Translations under genes and position numbers: made by a program | DNA from: CAYINJ01 sp964364745 | GTDB lineage: Bacteria > Patescibacteriota > Patescibacteriia > JACRDY01 | Length of the DNA stretch: 36,279 nucleotides | Direction: 5' to 3' | Assembly (NCBI GenBank): GCA_964364745.1 | Contig: CAYINJ010000002.1 | Span: 1 to 36,279, forward strand | Shown here: in pieces, positions 8,865 through 15,777 of the stretch | Position numbering within the stretch: the first letter of the stretch is position 1 | Layout: each line of letters starts with the position of its first letter | Notes under the pieces: generated by a model | Databases searched by the model: none | The model's input: the letters and a program-made list of their open reading frames with translations, nothing else | Told to the model about the DNA's origin: nothing

Positions 8865-9980
8865 CTAGCCAAACACCTTTTGCCAAACACTGCCCCCGAA
8901 GTGGATAATGTCGCGGTAAGTGACGACGAGGATCAGCAACATCAGTAAGAGAAAGCCAAGGTTGTGGACCAGCGCTTCGAGTTTCTGATCTAGCGGTCGA
9001 CGGCGAAGTTTCTCCACGATCAAGAAGAGCACGCGGCCGCCATCGAGGGCCGGAAACGGCAAGATGTTGATAATCGCCAAGTTGACTGACAACAGCGCGA
9101 CAAACTGCAGTAAATGCGCCCAGCCCAGCCGGAGCACTTGCCCGGTCATGACCGCAATCCCCACCGGGCCAGAAACCTCTACCCCGGCCGGCAGACCGAC
9201 GATTAGGTTGCGGATGATAGTATAAAATGCCAAGACGATGGCGGCCATCAGATTACCAGTGGCGGTGATGCCTTTGATGATCGCCCAGTACCACGGATAA
9301 GACACCACGCCAGTAGTCATCAGCCCCACGCCTATACTCACCCGACCAACACTGGCTTGGTAACTCGGCGTCACGGTCAGATTAAGGTTGGCGCCACCGC
9401 GCTCTAACGCGAGGATGATCGGTTGCTGGTCATGCGCGGCGACATATTCTTGAATCGCGGTAATGTTCGCCAAGACCTGACCGTCAATACTGGTGACCGT
9501 GTCACCGGGCAAAATCCCGGCGGTGGCCGCTGGACTATCAGGGAGCACCTGGTAAATCGCGGTGGCAACATCGCGGACTTGAGCATGAGCTAGCAACGGC
9601 GGATCGTCCGGCAGCGCGGTCGGTAACCCAACGCCGAAGCCAATCATCAGCAAGACCGCCGCTAAAATCACGTTCATGGTCACGCCCGCAATCAAAATAA
9701 TCGCCCGCTGCCAAGCCGGTTTGGCGCCAAAGCTGGTCGGATCGGCTCGATCAGCGCCGTCTTCGCCTTTGATTTTGACAAACCCGCCCAGCGGAATGGC
9801 GTTGATCGAATAGACAATGTTGGTCTTGGCACTCTTGAAGCCATACAGTCGCGGCGGAAAACCCAAGCCCAACTCTTCCACGCCGCAGCCAAACCAGCGG
9901 GCGGTCACAAAATGACCGATCTCATGCACCAGCACCAAGACGGCCAAAACGGCGATAAAAATTATAATTGTCGTAATCAT
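8865..9980 (-). CDS. rseP: RIP-type site-2 membrane metalloprotease (M50B, RseP-like)
   Basis: The zinc motif HEIGH lies at residues 19-23 in the first membrane helix, and the second motif NILPFPALDGGRVLF is near residue 313, as in RseP/SpoIVFB-class intramembrane proteases. A PDZ domain (about 135-215, with AGILPGDTVTSIDG) sits between them. There are four or so membrane segments. These enzymes cut membrane-bound anti-sigma factors or signal-peptide remnants; the substrate here is unknown. It is the second gene of the operon, 17 bases after murI and 3 bases before pheS. The length of 371 residues is usual. No Shine-Dalgarno sequence is present. Confidence 0.95.
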   Translation of the reverse strand: MITTIIIFIAVLAVLVLVHEIGHFVTARWFGCGVEELGLGFPPRLYGFKSAKTNIVYSINAIPLGGFVKIKGEDGADRADPTSFGAKPAWQRAIILIAGVTMNVILAAVLLMIGFGVGLPTALPDDPPLLAHAQVRDVATAIYQVLPDSPAATAGILPGDTVTSIDGQVLANITAIQEYVAAHDQQPIILALERGGANLNLTVTPSYQASVGRVSIGVGLMTTGVVSYPWYWAIIKGITATGNLMAAIVLAFYTIIRNLIVGLPAGVEVSGPVGIAVMTGQVLRLGWAHLLQFVALLSVNLAIINILPFPALDGGRVLFLIVEKLRRRPLDQKLEALVHNLGFLLLMLLILVVTYRDIIHFGGSVWQKVFG

Positions 9981-9997
9981 CAGGCGTGAGGGTACCC

Positions 9998-10780
9998 TTA
10001 CTTATCTCCCACTATCGCTTCCTGCCAATTAACATCCTGACCGAGCCAGCGCATCGCGATCTGCTTCGTTGCCGGGCTTAAATCACTGACAAAAAATTGA
10101 TGCTCGGTCGTGTGATTCCACTCTTGTTTGGCTAGGGTCTGGGCGACAAAAGCCGTCACCTCACTAGCGGGATCAACCAAGGTCACCCGTAGCCCCATTG
10201 TATCGGAAATCAAGGGGGCTAACAAGGGATAATGGGTGCAACCCAAAATCAGGGTATCGACCCGCTGCTCTTTCAGCGGTCGGAGGTAGCGGCGCAAAAT
10301 CATCTTGGTTTCTGGCCGCTTCAGCCAATTCTCTTCTACCAGCGGCACTAGTAATGGACACGCTTGAGCAAATAATTGTAATCCGGCGTCATGATCGGCA
10401 ATTAATCGCTGATAAGCCCCCGAATTAACCGTGCTCCGCGTGCCAATCAGTCCAATCCGACCATTTTTTGTCGCGGCAATCGCGGCCGTCACGGCTGGGG
10501 TGATACAATCAAAAATTGGCAGATTGGGGTGGGCGGCTTTGATCTCGGCAGTCGCTTCGGCCGACGCGGTGTTACATCCAATGATAATGGCCGCCGCTCC
10601 TCGATCCACCAAAAATTGGGTGTCTTCCAAGGCGTAGCGGACCACGGTCTTTTTGCTCTTGTTGCCATAGGGTGTCCGAGCGGTGTCGCCGAAGTATAAA
10701 ATCCGCGCGGTCGGCAGGTGCTTCATCACTTCCCGGGCGACGGTCAGCCCGCCAACGCCAGAATCAAAAATACCGATCAT
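9998..10780 (-). CDS. murI: Glutamate racemase
   Basis: MurI makes D-glutamate for peptidoglycan. The protein opens with MIGIFDSGVGGLTVAREV. The two catalytic cysteines stand in GCNTASA (Cys69) and LGCTHYPLL (Cys181). Its length of 260 residues is typical. It is the first gene of the minus-strand operon leading to rseP, pheST and the small protein at 5067. Its presence indicates a cell that makes its own wall. The start codon lies inside a perfect 20-bp palindrome next to an extended -10 box, so the mRNA would be nearly leaderless. Confidence 0.96.
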   Translation of the reverse strand: MIGIFDSGVGGLTVAREVMKHLPTARILYFGDTARTPYGNKSKKTVVRYALEDTQFLVDRGAAAIIIGCNTASAEATAEIKAAHPNLPIFDCITPAVTAAIAATKNGRIGLIGTRSTVNSGAYQRLIADHDAGLQLFAQACPLLVPLVEENWLKRPETKMILRRYLRPLKEQRVDTLILGCTHYPLLAPLISDTMGLRVTLVDPASEVTAFVAQTLAKQEWNHTTEHQFFVSDLSPATKQIAMRWLGQDVNWQEAIVGDK

Positions 10781-10790
10781 ATGATCGGTA
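10771..10790. promoter_or_regulatory. Perfect 20-bp palindrome over the murI start codon
   Basis: TACCGATCAT is followed at once by its reverse complement, with the murI ATG at the centre (10780-10778). It abuts the -10 box at 10790-10795. A protein dimer could bind it as an operator, or it could be chance. As RNA it would have no loop, so a DNA-level operator is the more likely reading. Confidence 0.45.
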
Positions 10791-10798
10791 GTATAGCA
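10790..10798 (-). promoter_or_regulatory. Extended -10 promoter for the murI operon
   Basis: The minus strand reads TGCTATACT, an extended -10 (TGnTATAAT-like), with no good -35 box upstream. The predicted RNA start is about 10783, only about 3 bases before the murI ATG, which would make a nearly leaderless transcript. Confidence 0.5.
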
Positions 10799-10809
10799 GG
10801 GATTATCAC

Positions 10810-10930
10810 GTCATTGCGAGGGCCGTTGCGGCCCGCGGCAATCCCAGCGCATATCCCACTAACCGGTTGATGCGCTCAACCTGGGATTGCCGCCCTTCGC
10901 TCCGCTCAGGGTAAACTTCCTCGCAATGAC
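10810..10930. repeat. REP-like imperfect palindrome A
   Basis: A 121-base element lies between murI and the next gene. Its ends are GTCATTGCGAGG and CCTCGCAATGAC, and an inner pair is GGCAATCCCAG (10837-10847) with CTGGGATTGCC (10881-10891). GCGCAT and ATGCGC also pair. One half recurs at 11892-11936. It has the form of dispersed intergenic REP-type palindromes; no reading frame of note is present. Confidence 0.7.
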
Positions 10931-10944
10931 AGACATAAAACGGC

Positions 10945-10970
10945 AAAAGGAGCTCTTGCGAGCTCCTTTT
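10945..10970 (-). terminator. Rho-independent terminator of the 10992-11495 gene
   Basis: A perfect 11-bp stem (AAAAGGAGCTC with GAGCTCCTTTT) has a 4-base loop, and the T-run lies at the 3' arm. It is symmetric, so it could act on both strands, but the gene directly upstream is the minus-strand one ending at 10992. Confidence 0.8.
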
Positions 10971-10991
10971 GGTGTATGTGACTGGGGGGGG

Positions 10992-11495
10992 TTACGAACC
11001 GGTGGCTGCACCGGCTGCGTCTTCGTCGTCTTCGTCGTCCTCGTCGTCGGTCGCGGCGTCTTCGTCGTCGACAGCGCCATCGTCGGCGGCCGCCTGGCTC
11101 TTCTCCCACTGCTCACCGATCAGGCGGAGGACCGTCAAGGCCAGAATCTGATAGACCCGACCGGCGCGCAAACGCTTGGTCAGATGTTCGAACGTTCCGA
11201 GGGCGGCCTCGAAGATGTCCTCGAGGCGGAACGGGCTCCCCTCAACGATCATCCGCAGCTCGATCGAGGTCAGCGTACCGCGCTGCCAGCGGCCGCGCCC
11301 GTCGAAATACCCGACGTTCTTGGCGACAACGTGTTGCAGCCAATCGTCTTCGTCTTTTTCCAAGGCCTTGATATACCCGGCCTTGATTTCCTGGAATCTC
11401 GCGCGCGCTTGGTCCTGATACGACGGCTTTCCGTCGTGTTGCTTCGGACGGCTGGGGGGGCCGCCTTTTCCGTCTCCCCGCTGGCGCTGCGTCAT
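10992..11495 (-). CDS. Small protein with very acidic tail, unknown function
   Basis: The 167-residue product has a basic, Gln/Arg/Gly-rich N-terminus (about 1-35). A compact middle with aromatic and hydrophobic residues follows (about 36-130, including DDWLQHVVAKNVGYFDGRGRW). The tail from about 132 is made almost only of Asp, Glu and Ala. I recognise no family. Unlike its neighbours it has a perfect AGGAGG 5 bases before the ATG, a consensus promoter, a roughly 110-nt leader and its own terminator. Its third codon positions are strongly G/C. This suggests a highly expressed or acquired single gene. The acidic tail comes from a GTC/TTC-type triplet-rich stretch at 11015-11080. The frame open on the opposite strand lacks such signals. 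Confidence 0.75.
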   Translation of the reverse strand: MTQRQRGDGKGGPPSRPKQHDGKPSYQDQARARFQEIKAGYIKALEKDEDDWLQHVVAKNVGYFDGRGRWQRGTLTSIELRMIVEGSPFRLEDIFEAALGTFEHLTKRLRAGRVYQILALTVLRLIGEQWEKSQAAADDGAVDDEDAATDDEDDEDDEDAAGAATGS

Positions 11496-11500
11496 TGAAA

Positions 11501-11506
11501 CCTCCT
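11501..11506 (-). promoter_or_regulatory. Perfect Shine-Dalgarno site
   Basis: AGGAGG on the minus strand ends 5 bases before the ATG at 11495. It fixes the start of the acidic-tailed protein and is the only canonical ribosome-binding site I see in the window. Confidence 0.8.
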
Positions 11507-11614
11507 AAAGGTCGACGCTAGATCAACGAACAACTTTGCCGTGCAACCCGCAACCACCCCTGATGGAGTGTCGCCGCTTTCGAGTTTATCCCGAGCGGTG
11601 CAGCAAATTAGTTT

Positions 11615-11643
11615 ATAATAGCATAGATAAAAGTTTTTGTCAA
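11615..11643 (-). promoter_or_regulatory. Consensus promoter for the acidic-tailed gene
   Basis: TTGACA (11643-11638), a 17-base spacer, then TATTAT (11620-11615) on the minus strand. The predicted start near 11608 gives a leader of about 110 nt before the ATG at 11495. The leader contains possible hairpins (for example ACTCC/GGGGT around 11558-11572), but I cannot match it to a known riboswitch. Confidence 0.75.
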
Positions 11644-11651
11644 TAATAACC

Positions 11652-11674
11652 AAAACCCAATAAAATTGGGTTTT
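11652..11674 (-). terminator. Hairpin terminator between the mutase and acidic-tailed genes
   Basis: AAAACCCAAT pairs with ATTGGGTTTT around a 3-base loop. On the minus strand it lies directly upstream of the promoter at 11643-11615 and would end read-through from the phosphohexomutase transcript. It is symmetric and could act in both directions. Confidence 0.6.
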
Positions 11675-11694
11675 ACGGGACAAACATTCTCTCA

Positions 11695-11841
11695 TGTCTG
11701 TCATCCCGAGCGAACCCCGAGCGAAGCGCGGGGGTAGTCGAGGGATCTAGACGGATATCCACGGCAGGTCTGTCTCTTCTCTTGCAAACTAACTTCACGT
11801 AGATCCCTCGTCCCACAAAGCTGGACTCGGGACGACAGACA
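11695..11841. repeat. REP-like imperfect palindrome B
   Basis: The ends TGTCTGTCATCCCGAG (11695-11710) and CTCGGGACGACAGACA (11826-11841) match as inverted repeats at 15 of 16 bases. GAGGGATCTA and TAGATCCCTC form an inner pair. It differs in sequence from element A but has the same design. I see no credible gene in it. Confidence 0.65.
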
Positions 11842-11891
11842 AGAGAGGAAGGCAACCACACATATATAGTTGGCAGGGGGGGGCCATTACC

Positions 11892-11969
11892 CTGGGATTG
11901 CCGCCCTTCGACTACGCTCAGGGTAAACTTCCTCGCCCCGCCTTCGGCGGGACTCCGCTCGGGATGACA
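11892..11969. repeat. REP-like element C (partial copy of element A)
   Basis: The first 45 bases (11892-11936) repeat 10881-10925 with only a few changes. The element then departs into a short CCCGCC/GGCGGG hairpin and an end like that of element B (CTCGGGATGAC). It looks like a chimera of the two repeat types. Together with the promoter, leader, hairpin and element B it fills the gene-free stretch 11496-11996. Confidence 0.6.
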
Positions 11970-11996
11970 CCGTTAAAGAATGGCTCTGGAGACATG

Positions 11997-13346
11997 CTAC
12001 TCCCCGACCACCAGCTTCATCACCTCGGCTTTTTTCTCCGCCACGATCACCGCGCTCGTTCCCTCGACATTGCAACGCACCAGCGGCTCGGTGTTGGACG
12101 TGCGGACATTCACTCGCCAGTCGGGATATTCAATTGTCACACCATCAAGTTCGTTGATCTGGGCATCGGCGTATTTGACTTTGAGGCGGCCAAACACGGC
12201 CGGGGTATCAGCCACGGTAACGTTCTGCTCGCCAGAGACGAAGAAACGACCGGTGTATGGCGCCAAAATTTCCGATAAACTCTGGGCGGTCTCCGACAGC
12301 GCTTCCCACATCAGGAGGAATGGAATCATACCATTGTCGGCGTACCAGTTATCGGCAAAATAATAATGCCCGCTGGACTCACCGCAAAACAGCGCGCGCT
12401 GCCGACGCATTTGATCTTTGATGTAAGAGTGCCCCACCCGACCCATCATGGCCGTGCCACCATGTTCAGTGACCGCCGCAGTAATAGCGCGAGCATACCG
12501 CACGTCATAGATAATGGTTGCTCCTGGATGAGTGGCTAATAGCCGCTCGGCAAATAACGCCGTCGGATAACACGGTTCATAAAACACCCCTTGATTATCA
12601 CAAAAGAAACAGCGGTCGCCATCGCCATCCCAGGCCACGCCGAAATCGGCCTGCTCGGACTTGGTTAAGGTCACCAACTCCTGCCGATTAGCAATGATCA
12701 TCGGGTCGGGGCGACCTTTCGGGAAAGTACCGTCCGGATCGTAGTTTAGAGGCACAATAGTCAATAGGCCTCCTAGTTTTTCGTTTAATTTACTTAACAG
12801 CCCGCCGTTAGCGCCAAAATTGGCATTGGCAACGATCTTGGTCGGCTTTAACTTAGCAACATCGACAAAGGATAAAATAAAATCCAGATAGTCGGCCGTA
12901 ACATCTTGGACGGTAATACTGCCCTGTTGGCCCGGTGAGGCCAGCGGTCCGGCCGCAATGGTATCGCGGATATCGAGCAGTCCATTGTCGGCAAACAGCG
13001 GCTCGGCGTTGGCCAAAGTTAATTTAATCCCGGCATAACCGGGTGGATTGTGCGACGCTGACGCGATCATGCCCCCATCAAACCCGTAGTGGCCGACGGT
13101 AAAATAGAGCACGTCCGTCGGCGTGGTGCCGATATCGGTCACGGCGACACCGGACTCGGTCAAACCGCGAATAATGGCCGCTTTGACCTCGGCACTGGCT
13201 GGACGGACGTCTTGGGCGACGGCGACTTTTTGGGGCTGAAACTTAGCGGCGTAAGCCAAGGCCACTTGATAAGCCGTTGCGGCATCAAATTGCTCCGGGT
13301 AACGGCCGCGCACATCGTAGCCACGGAAAATAGCGGGATCAAACAT
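11997..13346 (-). CDS. Phosphomannomutase/phosphoglucomutase family enzyme
   Basis: This alpha-D-phosphohexomutase interconverts hexose 1- and 6-phosphates for surface sugar synthesis. It begins MFDPAIFRGYDVRGRYPEQ. The active-site phosphoserine motif is TASHNPPGYAGIKL-like (ASASHNPPGYAG), the metal loop is DGDGDRCF, the sugar loop is GESSGHYYF, and the phosphate-binding motif is RTSNTEPLVRC. All four domains are present in about 449 residues. I chose the ATG at 13346: an extended -10 box at 13390-13398 covers the upstream ATG at 13391, so longer starts would lie at or before the RNA start. PMM and PGM activities cannot be told apart here. Confidence 0.93.
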   Translation of the reverse strand: MFDPAIFRGYDVRGRYPEQFDAATAYQVALAYAAKFQPQKVAVAQDVRPASAEVKAAIIRGLTESGVAVTDIGTTPTDVLYFTVGHYGFDGGMIASASHNPPGYAGIKLTLANAEPLFADNGLLDIRDTIAAGPLASPGQQGSITVQDVTADYLDFILSFVDVAKLKPTKIVANANFGANGGLLSKLNEKLGGLLTIVPLNYDPDGTFPKGRPDPMIIANRQELVTLTKSEQADFGVAWDGDGDRCFFCDNQGVFYEPCYPTALFAERLLATHPGATIIYDVRYARAITAAVTEHGGTAMMGRVGHSYIKDQMRRQRALFCGESSGHYYFADNWYADNGMIPFLLMWEALSETAQSLSEILAPYTGRFFVSGEQNVTVADTPAVFGRLKVKYADAQINELDGVTIEYPDWRVNVRTSNTEPLVRCNVEGTSAVIVAEKKAEVMKLVVGE

Positions 13347-13349
13347 ACG

Positions 13350-13378
13350 TTGACGAAACGGCTTATTTTTCTTATAAT
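13350..13378 (+). promoter_or_regulatory. Promoter for the lemA operon
   Basis: TTGACG (13350-13355), a 17-base spacer and a perfect TATAAT (13373-13378). RNA would start near 13385, about 45 bases before lemA. It faces the mutase promoter and the two overlap, so they probably compete for polymerase. Confidence 0.7.
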
Positions 13379-13389
13379 CTAGATACTTC

Positions 13390-13398
13390 ATTATAGCA
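13390..13398 (-). promoter_or_regulatory. Extended -10 promoter for the phosphohexomutase
   Basis: The minus strand reads TGCTATAAT. The -35 region is weak (TTTATG at 17 bases). RNA would start near 13383, about 37 bases before the ATG at 13346. Confidence 0.6.
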
Positions 13399-13429
13399 CG
13401 GCGGATATTATTCATAAAACTTGCGACGT

Positions 13430-13999
13430 ATGGATTCAAGTACTCTGCTTTGGATAATTCTCGGGCTAGCGGTGATTATCGGTTTGTGGCTAATCGGGGT
13501 GTTTAATGGCCTGATTCGGCTGAAAAACCGCACCGATGAGGCCTGGGCCGATATTGACGTCCAGCTCAAACGCCGTCATGACTTGATTCCGAATCTGGTC
13601 GAAACGGTCAAGGGCTACGCCACTCATGAACAGGCCACGTTTGAAAAGGTCATTCAAGCGCGCAACATGGCCATGCAAGCCCAAGGCCAGGGCGCAGCCG
13701 CCGCGGCCGGAGCCGAAAACATGCTGACCGACACGCTGAAAAGCATTTTCGCGCTATCCGAAAGCTACCCCGACCTGAAGGCCAATCAAAACTTCCTGAA
13801 ACTGCAAGACGAATTGTCGGACACCGAAAATAAGGTTCAGGCATCGAGACGCTTCTACAACGGCAATGTGCGGGACTTTAACATCAAGTTCGAAACCTTC
13901 CCGGCGAACATGTTCGTCAAGTCACTCGGCTTTGCCAAGAAAGAATTCTTCGAGATTACCGAGACGGTCGAGCGGCAAAACGTCGCCGTGAAGTTCTAG
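13430..13999 (+). CDS. lemA: LemA family membrane protein
   Basis: The protein has one N-terminal membrane helix (about 6-26), then the family motif RLKNRTDEAWADIDVQLKRRHDLIPNLVETVKGYA and a long helical bundle ending near FAKKEFFEI. It has 189 residues from the ATG at 13430; a TTG nine bases earlier is possible but less likely. The molecular role of LemA proteins is not established. They are often paired with HtpX, as here with a 6-base gap, which suggests a membrane quality-control pair. Confidence 0.93.
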   Translation: MDSSTLLWIILGLAVIIGLWLIGVFNGLIRLKNRTDEAWADIDVQLKRRHDLIPNLVETVKGYATHEQATFEKVIQARNMAMQAQGQGAAAAAGAENMLTDTLKSIFALSESYPDLKANQNFLKLQDELSDTENKVQASRRFYNGNVRDFNIKFETFPANMFVKSLGFAKKEFFEITETVERQNVAVKF

Positions 14000-14005
14000 T
14001 GCCCC

Positions 14006-14884
14006 ATGTACTCCCAAATCGACAGCAACAAAAGAAAGTCCGTCCTGCTAATCGGCGTTTTTATCGTTTTTGTCCTCTTTTTGGGCTGGTTCTTCGGGCA
14101 GCTCTATGATTATGGCTACGGCGGTCTAGTGATTGCTTTGGTTATTTCCACCGGCCTGGCCTTGGTCAGCTATTACCAGGGTGACAAAGTCGCTTTGTTG
14201 ACCGCTGGCGCCCGGTCAATCGCCAAAGAGGATAACCCTTATGTTTATCGACTGGTCGAAAACCTGGCCATGACCGCCGGGATTCCGACGCCAAAAGTTC
14301 ACCTGATGGCTGATCCAGCCATTAATGCCTTTGCCACCGGCCGTGATCCGGCGCACGCTTCGATTGCCATTACCACCGGCGCCGTGGAAAAATTAGAGAA
14401 CGAAGAGCTTGAGGGGGTGATTGCTCATGAGCTGTCGCACGTTAAAAACTACGACATTCGCCTGATGACTATTGTCATTGTCCTGGTCGGCTTGATCGCT
14501 CTGTTAAGTGATTTCTTTTTCCGCGCTCGCTTCTTTGGCGGCGGTCGGCGGGACAATAATAACTCCGGCGGTGTGCTGTTGATCATCGGCGTACTCTTGA
14601 TGATCCTCTCTCCTTTGATTGCTAAACTGATTCAACTGGCCGTCTCGCGGAAACGAGAGTTTTTGGCGGACGCGTCCGGCGCGCTGTTGACGCGTTATCC
14701 GGAAGGTCTGGCTCGCGCTTTAGAAAAAATCGCCCAAGAACACTTGCCGACAGCTCGAGCCACCACTGCCACGGCCCATCTCTATTTTGCTAATCCCCTC
14801 TCACCCAAACTCTCCCTGGCCAAACTATTTGCCACTCATCCGCCAATTTCGGAACGCGTCACCGCGTTGCGGAGTATGGCTTAA
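14006..14884 (+). CDS. htpX: HtpX-type M48 membrane metalloprotease
   Basis: HtpX degrades misfolded membrane proteins. The zinc motif HELSH is at residues 141-145 and the further glutamate ligand is in RKREFLADASG. There are two N-terminal membrane helices (about 12-32, 36-54) and two more around 155-172 and 190-212. Its length of 292 residues is typical. It follows lemA with a 6-base gap and is followed after 24 bases by another membrane protein. Confidence 0.95.
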   Translation: MYSQIDSNKRKSVLLIGVFIVFVLFLGWFFGQLYDYGYGGLVIALVISTGLALVSYYQGDKVALLTAGARSIAKEDNPYVYRLVENLAMTAGIPTPKVHLMADPAINAFATGRDPAHASIAITTGAVEKLENEELEGVIAHELSHVKNYDIRLMTIVIVLVGLIALLSDFFFRARFFGGGRRDNNNSGGVLLIIGVLLMILSPLIAKLIQLAVSRKREFLADASGALLTRYPEGLARALEKIAQEHLPTARATTATAHLYFANPLSPKLSLAKLFATHPPISERVTALRSMA

Positions 14885-14908
14885 ACTTATTTATTTTTTC
14901 ATGATTGT

Positions 14909-15766
14909 ATGGACCAAGCTCTGCCCCAGTCAACTCCGTCTGGCATCCTACCAGTTGGCGCCTTACTCCGCCACGCCTGGGAGACCTTCAGTGGTCACCT
15001 GAAACAGTATCTGCCATTGTCGATTGTGGTCATAATTTTCCCGGTTATTATCTCGGCCTTGACCGCCAATTGGCTGACTGACTTACCCCAAAACCCCACC
15101 GCGGCTGATTGGACGGCCCTGACTAACCAACTGTCGACCAACGGGCCCCTCATTGGGTTAATCTTCTTCGTCGCCGTGATCGCTGCCGCCGTCTTAGGTG
15201 TCTTAGGCGCGCTGGCCATGATCCACGTAGCCAAGGACTCGAGCCGGTCGGCTGGTCAAGCCCTGAAAGCGTCGCTGGGGCAATTTTGGTCGTATCTGTG
15301 GATCGCCGTCCTGATCTTTTTGTTTGTGGTTGGCGTCATGCTTAGCGCGGGTATTATCTTGGCTGTCTTAGTGAAATTAGCTAACTTACTTGGGAGCGCC
15401 TCGGTCGTCTTTGGCGCCATCTTAGGCGGCCTCGCTTTAGTCGCCGCGGCGGTGTATGTGGTCTACCAAACTGTCCGCTGGACCTTTGCCTATTACATTT
15501 TGGTTGATGAGGGTCTGACCGGCCGCACCGCCTTGCGCCGCAGCGCGGCAGTGGTGACCAATCGCTGGTGGGCCGTGGTGGGACGTTTCATTGTTTTGGG
15601 TTTGATCGTGATGGTGGCTCAAATGATCATCGGCGCCGTGTTGTCGGCGGCCGGCGGCGCTCTTGGCACCATGGTGGCTCAATTTTTGATCAACATTGTC
15701 GTCGCGCCAATTAGCATCATCTACGCCTACACGATTTACCACAACCTGCGTGCCAATCAGCACTAA
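14909..15766 (+). CDS. Polytopic membrane protein, unknown function
   Basis: This 285-residue protein has about six hydrophobic segments (around 35-55, 85-120, 135-170, 175-195, 225-250, 255-275). It has no catalytic motif I can point to. Its pattern resembles the glycerophosphodiester-phosphodiesterase membrane-domain-like family, often seen without any enzyme part. It sits between htpX and the clpC-like gene in the same run, 11 bases before the latter, so a role in membrane stress is plausible but is inferred only from position. Confidence 0.75.
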   Translation: MDQALPQSTPSGILPVGALLRHAWETFSGHLKQYLPLSIVVIIFPVIISALTANWLTDLPQNPTAADWTALTNQLSTNGPLIGLIFFVAVIAAAVLGVLGALAMIHVAKDSSRSAGQALKASLGQFWSYLWIAVLIFLFVVGVMLSAGIILAVLVKLANLLGSASVVFGAILGGLALVAAAVYVVYQTVRWTFAYYILVDEGLTGRTALRRSAAVVTNRWWAVVGRFIVLGLIVMVAQMIIGAVLSAAGGALGTMVAQFLINIVVAPISIIYAYTIYHNLRANQH

Positions 15767-15777
15767 TTTCCATCCTC

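Noticed and set aside
11015..11080. Triplet-rich GTC/TTC stretch as a CRISPR or microsatellite
   Set aside because: There are no unique spacers; the pattern is explained by codons for an Asp/Glu-rich protein tail.
10887..11498. A 203-residue frame on the plus strand opposite the acidic-tailed gene
   Set aside because: The minus strand has the promoter, AGGAGG and terminator in the right order, and the plus frame runs into repeat A and has no start signals.
11492..11996. Small minus-strand frames (about 60-70 residues) in the repeat-rich gap
   Set aside because: They coincide with promoter, hairpin and palindromic repeats and show no start signals or protein-like composition.
13347..13439. 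Longer starts for the phosphohexomutase
   Set aside because: They lie at or upstream of the -10 box at 13390-13395 and overlap the divergent lemA start.
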